NCBI GenBank assembly: GCA_002167365.1
Contig: NHCU01000034.1
Location: 4,206-10,497 of the forward strand
DNA: 6,292 nucleotides
Direction of reading: 5' to 3'
From: Betaproteobacteria bacterium TMED41
GTDB taxonomy: Bacteria; Pseudomonadota; Gammaproteobacteria; Burkholderiales; Burkholderiaceae_A
Below are positions 1 through 5,111 of the stretch, in pieces. The first letter of the stretch is position 1; every line of letters begins with the position of its first letter. The notes beneath the pieces were generated by a model. That model was not told the DNA's origin. It did no database searches and worked only from the letters and a program-made list of their open reading frames with translations. A program made the translations under genes and the position numbers.

Positions 1-189
1 TTAAATCATTCCAAAAAAGAAAAGTTTTTTGATTGTCAATTCATATTGATGAGAAATACATTATTTGCAAATTCTAACGTAGCAACACAAAATTCTTTCA
101 ATATGAGTGATTGGAAGTTAGCATGGTCAGGAAACCGAAAAGCAGATCCAAGAAAAAAGGAAACTTTTTATTTATATAAAAAAAATTAA
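1..189 (+). CDS. C-terminal fragment of a gene entering from the left; possibly leucyl/phenylalanyl-tRNA-protein transferase
   Basis: The frame starting at base 1 is open for 62 codons and ends in TAA at 187-189, which is unlikely by chance in DNA this AT-rich. The start lies outside the window. The segment KFFDCQ (residues 8-13) resembles the KLIDCQ element near the C-terminus of Aat, the enzyme that adds Leu or Phe to N-terminal Arg/Lys of proteins for N-end-rule degradation. After it, Aat normally has a Leu-Gly-Ala ... Ile-x-Arg stretch; here only scattered hydrophobic positions agree (LFANSNVATQNSF), and the last 25 residues, rich in Lys and Arg, match nothing I recognise. The assignment is therefore tentative. 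The last four bases overlap the end of orn on the other strand, so the two genes converge with no room for a dedicated terminator. Confidence 0.5.
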   Translation, partial: LNHSKKEKFFDCQFILMRNTLFANSNVATQNSFNMSDWKLAWSGNRKADPRKKETFYLYKKN

Positions 190-743
190 ATTTTTAGAAA
201 ATTTTCCTTATAGTATTTAAGTTCGTCTATAGATTCTAAAACATCAGCTAACGCAGTATGCGCACCCTTTTTTTGAAATCCCTTGACAAGCTCAGGTTTC
301 CATCTTTTGCTTAATTCTTTTAGGGTACTAACATCCAAATTTCTATAATGAAAAAAAGATTCAAATAAAGGCATATATTTACGCATAAATCGGCGATCCT
401 GATGAACAGAATTACCACATAACGGAGACTTACCTTTGTTAGCCAAAGGTTCCAAAAACTCTATAATTTTTTTTTCAGCAACAGCCTCATTTATATCTGA
501 AGTCTTTACTCGTTCAATTAAACCTGTTTTTTTATGAGTGGTTTGATTCCAGAGATCCATAGTTTCGAGATGACTCTCTTCTTGATGAATTGCTAAAACC
601 ATTCCATCTGACATTTTTTGTAATGAGGAATCAGTTACAACCACAGCGACCTCTATAATTCTGCAACTTTCAGGGTCAAGACCACTCATTTCCATATCTA
701 CCCAAACTAAATTATGATCTAGATTTATTTCAGAACTTTCCAC
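186..743 (-). CDS. orn: Oligoribonuclease (3'-5' exoribonuclease, DEDDh family)
   Basis: Orn degrades RNA fragments of two to a few nucleotides to mononucleotides, finishing cytoplasmic RNA turnover and clearing pGpG from cyclic-di-GMP breakdown. The 185-residue protein aligns along its whole length with E. coli Orn (181 residues). The DEDDh catalytic set is complete: Asp16 and Glu18 in WVDMEMSGLDPE, Asp116 in CGNSVHQDRRF, and His162 and Asp167 in GAHTALADV. The LDVSTLKEL and RWKPE blocks are also present. The start is a GTG at 743-741, chosen because an AAGGGAG Shine-Dalgarno lies five bases upstream and the next in-frame ATG would remove Asp16. It is transcribed away from rsgA across a 51-bp gap. 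The identification is secure. Confidence 0.97.
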   Translation of the reverse strand: MESSEINLDHNLVWVDMEMSGLDPESCRIIEVAVVVTDSSLQKMSDGMVLAIHQEESHLETMDLWNQTTHKKTGLIERVKTSDINEAVAEKKIIEFLEPLANKGKSPLCGNSVHQDRRFMRKYMPLFESFFHYRNLDVSTLKELSKRWKPELVKGFQKKGAHTALADVLESIDELKYYKENFLKI

Positions 744-748
744 TTTTT

Positions 749-755
749 CTCCCTT
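749..755 (-). promoter_or_regulatory. Ribosome binding site of orn, supporting the GTG start
   Basis: On the minus strand AAGGGAG is followed by five bases and then GTG at 743-741. This is one of the few strong Shine-Dalgarno sequences in the window and it fixes the non-ATG start of orn. Confidence 0.7.
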
Positions 756-794
756 ATATAATAATTAATTGACAACTAAAATTGAAAACTAATT

Positions 795-1808
795 ATGAAA
801 AAAGACATTCATCGAGTAATTAGTACTTTTGGCGATAGAGCTTTAATTGAATTAGATAATAAAATTGTTCCTTGCCTAATTAGAACAAAAAAACAAAGGA
901 TAGTCACAAATGATTTTGTAGGTATTAACAAAGACACAAAACCAATTCTTATTACTTCCAGAGTTGAAAGGAAAAATCTTTTTTTTCGTCAAAATAATGA
1001 AAAGAAAAAACTTATAGCAGCTAATTTGGATAATCTATATTTGATCATTGCTTCTAAACCAAGATTTTCCTCAGAGACATTAATCAGCATGTTAGCTTCT
1101 GCTCTAAAAGAAAATATTTCAGTCTCAATAGTACTAAATAAAATTGATTTAAAAAAAGAAACTGAAAAAATTAAAGAAACCCTAGGTTTTATATCTCCCT
1201 TTAAAATTCAATCTAGAGACAGTTCCTCAAATTTTTATTTAGAACCATCAATCATAGATGGTTTAAATTCTAAGATAGTTTTTTGTAGCACTAAGTTTAC
1301 TAACGGGATTACTGAACTAAAAGAATCAATTAAAATTTACGACGATGAAAAATTAGTTTCTACTGTTGCTTTTGCTGGTCAATCGGGAACAGGTAAAAGT
1401 AGCATTATCAACTTAATAATACCTGATGCCAAAATTAAAATTTCTTCAATTTCCAAGTCTTTAAATACTGGTAAACATACAACTACGTCATCCAAAAACT
1501 ATAAGATACTTGACAAAATTAATAAAAAGGTCTGGGTCATAGACACACCAGGAATTGAAAAGTTTGGCATAAGTCATTTGACTTTAAATGATATTAAAAG
1601 AGTCTTTCCAGAATGGGAAAAGATTAATAGTAAATTTGGAAATTGCAAGTTTTCAAATTGCATCCATAATCTTGAGCCTGGATGCCAAATAAAAAAATTG
1701 TTGAATGACTTATCAAATTCGCATCAAATGCAACTTGATTATATAAACCTTAAAACTAGATTAAAAATTTGGCTTAATTTGCTTTCGATGATTAACTCAA
1801 AAGATTAG
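795..1808 (+). CDS. rsgA: Ribosome small-subunit maturation GTPase RsgA (YjeQ)
   Basis: RsgA is a circularly permuted GTPase that binds the decoding region of the 30S subunit late in assembly and releases RbfA on GTP hydrolysis. In the 337-residue product the order is: N-terminal OB-fold (about 1-75); G4 motif NKID at 115-118; G5-like CSTK at 164-167; P-loop GQSGTGKSS at 195-203; G2 region GKHTTT at 226-231; G3 DTPG at 250-253; then a C-terminal zinc site with Cys284, Cys289, His291 and Cys297. The G4-G1-G3 order is the hallmark of the permuted family. Length is normal. No clear Shine-Dalgarno precedes the ATG, but it gives the expected N-terminus just before the OB-fold. Its last 17 bases overlap the end of the CobD-like gene on the other strand. 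Confidence 0.96.
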   Translation: MKKDIHRVISTFGDRALIELDNKIVPCLIRTKKQRIVTNDFVGINKDTKPILITSRVERKNLFFRQNNEKKKLIAANLDNLYLIIASKPRFSSETLISMLASALKENISVSIVLNKIDLKKETEKIKETLGFISPFKIQSRDSSSNFYLEPSIIDGLNSKIVFCSTKFTNGITELKESIKIYDDEKLVSTVAFAGQSGTGKSSIINLIIPDAKIKISSISKSLNTGKHTTTSSKNYKILDKINKKVWVIDTPGIEKFGISHLTLNDIKRVFPEWEKINSKFGNCKFSNCIHNLEPGCQIKKLLNDLSNSHQMQLDYINLKTRLKIWLNLLSMINSKD

Positions 1809-2847
1809 ATAAGTATCCTAAAGTTACCAAGATCAAAACGAAGCACCATAGTAGAAGAGATCGCCAAATCAAACCAACTGCAACCCTCAAACTATTCTCA
1901 TCAACCTCTCTCAACTCGGGAACAACATAATCTGATGAACTTATTTTTTCGAATTCGTTTGATCCAGATGGTGCTACAGGAATTGTAATCCTGAGGGTCA
2001 TTGCCCCCTCTCCTGCAGATAGTAAAATTCTTTCGGAATCATAGCCCTCTTTTGAAGCAATTGCAGATCGAGCTCTAATCATTTGAATTGCATCCTCAAA
2101 GTTACCAACAATTGCAAAAATAAAAGCAGTAACTCTACTTGAAACCCAATCTATCCAAAAAAAACCTTTCGCAGAAATATTTGCAAAAAAATCAAGTTTA
2201 TTATTTGTGTAAATTTCGTTCTGTGAATTATCTGGTGTAGATTCTAATTCATCTAAGGAATCACTAAGAGGCTTTTCTTCATTTTTATTCCACGCCGCCA
2301 TTGCTAACACTGATACTCTGTAAATAATTGCCCCTGTTGGACCGGGCAGAACAACATACCAAAATATTACCCCAAAAAGATTTCTTTGGGCAGCCAATAT
2401 TGCAAGTCTAATTGTTTCTCTACTAACCGATGAAATATCCCCGGATTTAGCTGTTTCGAATACAACTGGATCTGATCCGACAAACGTAGCCCATTCATGT
2501 AGTTGCTGTCTTGCCTCCTTTAATTGGTCTTTTTTTAAACAATTTTGAATTGTTGTAAATCTATCAATAAAATTGCTAAAACCAAAGCTGATGTAAAGAA
2601 TAAAAATTGTAAAAATTAAAGAGAGTATCGGATGAACAATGGACAGAAGAATCCACAATAACCAGGAAAATAAACCTAGAACAAAAGTAACTACAAACCA
2701 TGATGTTATTGCTGAAACATTCTCACCAGAATTTAATTTTTTTTTCAGCGCAATTAAAAAGTTAGATAAAAAATCTTCTACCACACCAAAAGGAGATGGA
2801 AGAAACCTCTCAAGAATAATGGCAATTATTAAACTTATTAACAACAT
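1792..2847 (-). CDS. CobD/CbiB-family integral membrane protein, role uncertain
   Basis: This is a 351-residue membrane protein with hydrophobic segments at about 1-19, 49-71, 74-93, 158-180 and 324-348. Features shared with the CobD/CbiB (and AmpE-like) family include LPGPTGAIIYR at 167-177, comparable to the GGPPGALAYR region of CbiB, the block SRVTAF at 237-242, and SAGEGAMTLR at 277-286. True CbiB joins aminopropanol to adenosylcobyric acid in cobalamin synthesis. No other cobalamin gene is present here, and in betaproteobacteria a divergent homologue is commonly found beside rplS and rsgA, so I infer a relative of unknown function rather than a proven cobalamin enzyme. The ATG lies 56 bp after rplS with no obvious Shine-Dalgarno. 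It is probably the last gene of the operon. The stop overlaps the end of rsgA by 17 bp. Confidence 0.8.
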   Translation of the reverse strand: MLLISLIIAIILERFLPSPFGVVEDFLSNFLIALKKKLNSGENVSAITSWFVVTFVLGLFSWLLWILLSIVHPILSLIFTIFILYISFGFSNFIDRFTTIQNCLKKDQLKEARQQLHEWATFVGSDPVVFETAKSGDISSVSRETIRLAILAAQRNLFGVIFWYVVLPGPTGAIIYRVSVLAMAAWNKNEEKPLSDSLDELESTPDNSQNEIYTNNKLDFFANISAKGFFWIDWVSSRVTAFIFAIVGNFEDAIQMIRARSAIASKEGYDSERILLSAGEGAMTLRITIPVAPSGSNEFEKISSSDYVVPELREVDENSLRVAVGLIWRSLLLWCFVLILVTLGYLSNLLS

Positions 2848-2903
2848 GTTAAATTTGTTAAGTTAAAAAAAAAATAATTTTTTTAGAATTAATTGGGCAT
2901 GGA

Positions 2904-3326
2904 TTAGGTTGTTTGATTCTCATCATCTTTTTTAGAAATATTTTTTGATTTGCTCGAAGACTCACTGCGCCTGTTGGGAAGTTTTTCTTTAATTCTTGCA
3001 GATTTACCCGAGCGCTGTCGAAGGTAGAATAGCTTTGCTCTTCTGACGTCCCCTCTGCGAACAACTTCAATTTTTGAAATTAATGGAGAGTAGGTTTGAA
3101 ACGTTCTTTCTACACCCTCACCTGAGGAAATTTTTCTAACTATAAAAGATGAATTCAACCCTCTATTTTTTTTAGAAATTACAACTCCTTCAAAAACTTG
3201 TACTCTTTTTCGTTCGCCTTCAACAACGCTAACACTTACTTTGATGGTATCACCTGGCCCAAATTCGGGTATCTCTCTACCCAATTTATTTATTTCGGTT
3301 TTTTCTAATTCATCAATAACATTCAT
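2904..3326 (-). CDS. rplS: 50S ribosomal protein L19
   Basis: L19 lies at the 30S-50S interface, near bridges involving 16S rRNA. Residues 1-116 align throughout with E. coli L19 (115 residues), with the conserved blocks FGPGDTIKV (22-30), FEGVVISKKNRGL (45-57), VRKISSGEGVER (63-74) and AKLFYLRQRSGKSARIKEKL (97-116). Residues 117-140 form an extra hydrophilic tail rich in Ser, Lys and Asp, probably disordered. The ATG has AAGGAA six bases upstream, inside the final codons of trmD, whose stop is only three bases away. Translation of the two genes is therefore likely to be coupled. Confidence 0.97.
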   Translation of the reverse strand: MNVIDELEKTEINKLGREIPEFGPGDTIKVSVSVVEGERKRVQVFEGVVISKKNRGLNSSFIVRKISSGEGVERTFQTYSPLISKIEVVRRGDVRRAKLFYLRQRSGKSARIKEKLPNRRSESSSKSKNISKKDDENQTT

Positions 3327-3329
3327 CTT

Positions 3330-4105
3330 TTATTCCTTTTTGTAACCTTTTTTTTTAAGCTCAGAGAGCCAGTATTCATCTTCCTCTGATAATCTGCCAG
3401 CCTCTCTGGCTTTTGTAATTAAATCTGATCTATTTCTATCTGTAACCTCTAACGACTTTTGTCGACGCCACTTTGTTATTTTCGCATGATGTCCAGATAA
3501 AAGCACGCTTGGAACTGAAATTGAATCAAATTTTTCAGGTCTGCTGTAGTGTGGGTGTTCTAGCAGACCATTCATAAATGATTCGTTCAGAGAAGATTCA
3601 CTATTTCCTAACGTCCCTGGAAGTCGCCGTAAAAGAGCATCCATGAAAGCGATAGCGGCAAGCTCACCCCCGGTATTGACAAAATCACCCAAACTCCAAA
3701 TTTCATCAACGTATGAATCAATAAATCTCTGGTCAATACCTTCGTATCTGGCGCATATTAATGAAAACTGTTGGTTTTTATGATCACTAAATACAAATTT
3801 TTCAATCAAATTTTGATCTATTTTTTTCCCAATTGGAGAAAATAAAATAACTTTATTTTTTTTGTGCTATGTAATGTTTTTTTTATAGCAATGATGGTGT
3901 TTTTTAGAGGGCTGGCAAGCATAACCATTCCTGGCCCGCCTCCATATGGTCTATCGTCTAAAGAACCTCCCGTGTCTGAAACATAATTTCTTGGATTCCA
4001 ACAAGTAAGTTGAGCAATATTTTTTTCAAAAGCTTTTCCACAAACCCCTGAATTACTCCATGCTTCTATTACTTTAGGAAATATAGTGACAACGTCAAAT
4101 TGCAT
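3330..4105 (-). CDS. trmD: tRNA (guanine37-N1)-methyltransferase TrmD, reading frame interrupted (-1 shift needed)
   Basis: TrmD makes m1G37 next to the anticodon of tRNAs reading CUN, CCN and CGG, using S-adenosylmethionine, and prevents +1 frameshifting. The ATG at 4105-4103 has AGGG eight bases upstream. The first frame encodes the N-terminal part (FDVVTIFP, DDRPYGGGPGMVM) and stops at TAG 3820-3818 after 95 codons. The rest (ICARYEGIDQR, WSLGDFVNTGGEL, GLLEHPHYSRP, LLSGHHAKI) lies in the -1 frame. That frame is closed upstream by TAG at 3869-3867, so the switch must occur within 3866-3818. Switching at the A8 tract (3863-3856) gives KK-NKVILFSPIGKKIDQN, matching the KVIYLSPQGRKLDQ region of E. 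coli TrmD; the restored protein is 258 residues, a normal length. Arg154 (E. coli numbering) is kept, but the catalytic Asp169 position is Glu (restored residue 175). Sequence error, recoding and true loss of the gene cannot be separated from this sequence. Confidence 0.9.
3333..3338 (-). promoter_or_regulatory. Ribosome binding site of rplS inside the end of trmD
   Basis: AAGGAA on the minus strand stands six bases before the rplS ATG and overlaps the last codons of trmD. Ribosomes ending trmD would stop within reach of it, so L19 output could partly depend on whether ribosomes reach the true trmD stop. Confidence 0.55.
3856..3863 (-). other. A8 tract in trmD: probable frameshift or slippage site
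   Basis: Eight A residues (minus strand) are read in the trmD zero frame as ACA AAA AAA ATA, so they contain A AAA AAA, a heptamer of the X XXY YYZ type used in -1 slippage. Shifting -1 here, or adding one A, joins the two parts of TrmD at the place predicted by homology. I saw no convincing stable hairpin within the next 40 bases that would stimulate ribosomal shifting. Transcriptional slippage or a homopolymer miscall is therefore at least as likely as programmed ribosomal frameshifting. Confidence 0.75.
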
Positions 4106-4123
4106 TTTTAAAGCCCTAAATTT

Positions 4124-4633
4124 TTACCAAAAATCTTCCCAATCAACTATCACTTGTTTTTGAACTGTGTCCACATTTATTACGTGCTTATCAACTAGCG
4201 GTATTATTATTTCGCCTGAAAAGATCCAATCGTGAAAGCCATTACCATCAATTTTTTCAACGATACCCAGATTTTTTCCAGTAAGATTTACAATGTTAAA
4301 GTTTAACAAATTCAAACTGTTCCATCCGGATGCCTGCCGTTTAAGCAAAAAGTCTTTGGGCATTTTTACGTAAGAACCAACTAGGCTTTCTGACTTTTCC
4401 CTATTGTTGATCTTATCTAAGTTCAATCTAAAAAAATCTTTACACTGTATCATCGAGATTAGACGGTACTTAAGGATAGTGGATTGTATATGTATCCAAA
4501 GAAAATCAATGTCTAAAAATAGTGGTTTATTTATTTTTAAAATCGTTTTGTAGTTTTTTTTAAAAGATTTATCATAAACGACTTTTAAATCACCTTTAAT
4601 GCCTATTGCCGCTTTGACATACCCTATAACCAT
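4124..4633 (-). CDS. rimM: Ribosome maturation factor RimM
   Basis: RimM binds S19 and helps assemble the head of the 30S subunit. From the ATG at 4633-4631 the protein is 169 residues, close to the usual 170-180. It opens with the N-terminal barrel motif MVIGYVKAAIGIKGDLKVV, typical of the family. The middle has the REKSESLVG block. The C-terminal PRC-barrel shows NLGIVEKIDGNG, IIIPLVDKHVINVD and the terminal VDWEDFW. The PRC region is divergent: the usual W-x-DL-x-G is weakened to WNSLNLL, and the stretch before IIIPL is short. The start is uncertain because no good Shine-Dalgarno precedes this ATG, while the same frame is open upstream to a GTG at 4795 inside rpsP. The stop is 18 bp before trmD. 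Confidence 0.88.
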   Translation of the reverse strand: MVIGYVKAAIGIKGDLKVVYDKSFKKNYKTILKINKPLFLDIDFLWIHIQSTILKYRLISMIQCKDFFRLNLDKINNREKSESLVGSYVKMPKDFLLKRQASGWNSLNLLNFNIVNLTGKNLGIVEKIDGNGFHDWIFSGEIIIPLVDKHVINVDTVQKQVIVDWEDFW

Positions 4634-4763
4634 TAACTCTGGTGGTACAGAAACAACGGATCCAAAGTCGTTTGCATAGATATTCTTTTCTTCTTTAGGG
4701 ACGTAACCTAAGCTCAAAGCCCTTCTATGAACATATTTACCGGAGCGAATGCTGTCGTTTCTT
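4634..4763 (-). other. rpsP-rimM gap carrying an open frame in phase with rimM
   Basis: These 130 bases between the rpsP stop and the preferred rimM ATG have no stop in the rimM frame, which continues open to a GTG at 4795-4793 within rpsP. The translated stretch is basic at first (KRNDSIRSGKYVHRRALS) and ends in SVPPEL directly before MVIGYV. Either rimM starts earlier, at a non-ATG codon such as the TTG preceded by AGAAGGG around 4700, or this is an untranslated spacer. It is by far the longest gap within the rpsP-rplS gene set. I see no clear hairpin in it. Confidence 0.45.
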
Positions 4764-5033
4764 TTAGGCAGGCAAACTGTCCTTTGAAACTTCACTCTGA
4801 TTCAACACCATGAGTTTTTTTACCCTTGGACTAAGTTTGGCACCGTTTTCCACCCAGTACTTAACTCTATCGTCTAAAATTCTTATACTTTCCTCATTTT
4901 TAGCAGCAAGAGGATTGAAGAATCCTATGCGTTCAATAAACCGTCCGTCTCGACGATATCTAGAATCTGCTGCTACAATATGGTAAAAAGGTCTCTTATG
5001 AGCACCACCTCTTGCTAAACGAATAACTACCAT
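4764..5033 (-). CDS. rpsP: 30S ribosomal protein S16
   Basis: S16 is an early-binding protein that stabilises the 5' domain of 16S rRNA. The 89-residue product matches the family from its first residue: MVVIRLARGGAHKRPFYHIV, then DSRYRRDGRFIERIGFFNPLA, then DRVKYWVENGAKLSPRVKKL. The frame is open upstream to 5090, but the extra residues are hydrophobic and unrelated to S16, and the family begins at this ATG. GGA lies about nine bases upstream as a modest ribosome binding site. It is the first gene of the operon. Confidence 0.97.
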   Translation of the reverse strand: MVVIRLARGGAHKRPFYHIVAADSRYRRDGRFIERIGFFNPLAAKNEESIRILDDRVKYWVENGAKLSPRVKKLMVLNQSEVSKDSLPA

Positions 5034-5056
5034 TGAATATTTTCCAAAAAAGATTG

Positions 5057-5085
5057 AGTATACCTTTATGATACAAAAGAACCAA
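5057..5085 (-). promoter_or_regulatory. Putative sigma70-type promoter of the rpsP operon
   Basis: On the minus strand, TATACT (5062-5057, five of six to the -10 consensus) is preceded after 17 bases by TTGGTT (5085-5080, three of six to the -35). A better -35 match, TTGACT at 5090-5085, is 22 bases from the -10, which is too far. Transcription would begin near 5050, leaving a short leader of about 17 bases before the rpsP ATG. Inferred from pattern only. Confidence 0.4.
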
Positions 5086-5111
5086 GTCAAACACAGCTTT
5101 TTATACCAATA

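Noticed and set aside
769..774. Perfect TTGACA -35 hexamer upstream of rsgA
   Set aside because: A -10 at normal spacing would fall on the rsgA start codon and the sequence there is not a good match. On the opposite strand the same site gives TTGTCA, but a -10 at 17 bases is also missing.
2639..2866. 75-codon plus-strand frame opposite the start of the CobD-like gene
   Set aside because: It is antisense to hydrophobic coding sequence, resembles no family, and has no ribosome binding site.
2868..2884. A7-TAA-T7 inverted repeat between rplS and the CobD-like gene as a terminator
   Set aside because: The stem has only A-T pairs and a three-base loop, so it would be very weak. Chance pairing of homopolymers in AT-rich DNA is enough to explain it.
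2858..3070. 70-codon minus-strand frame overlapping the end of rplS
   Set aside because: It is an out-of-phase reading of the rplS gene with no family resemblance; the rplS frame is clearly the coding one.
3330..3809. The C-terminal part of trmD as an independent gene starting at TTG 3809-3807
   Set aside because: The TTG is simply the Leu codon following IDQN in the restored TrmD. No Shine-Dalgarno suits it, and the SAM-binding knot would lack its N-terminal half. One interrupted trmD explains both pieces better than two genes.
5067..5072. TATGAT as a -10 for mltB
   Set aside because: There is no acceptable -35 at 16-18 bases upstream, and in AT-rich DNA such hexamers are common.
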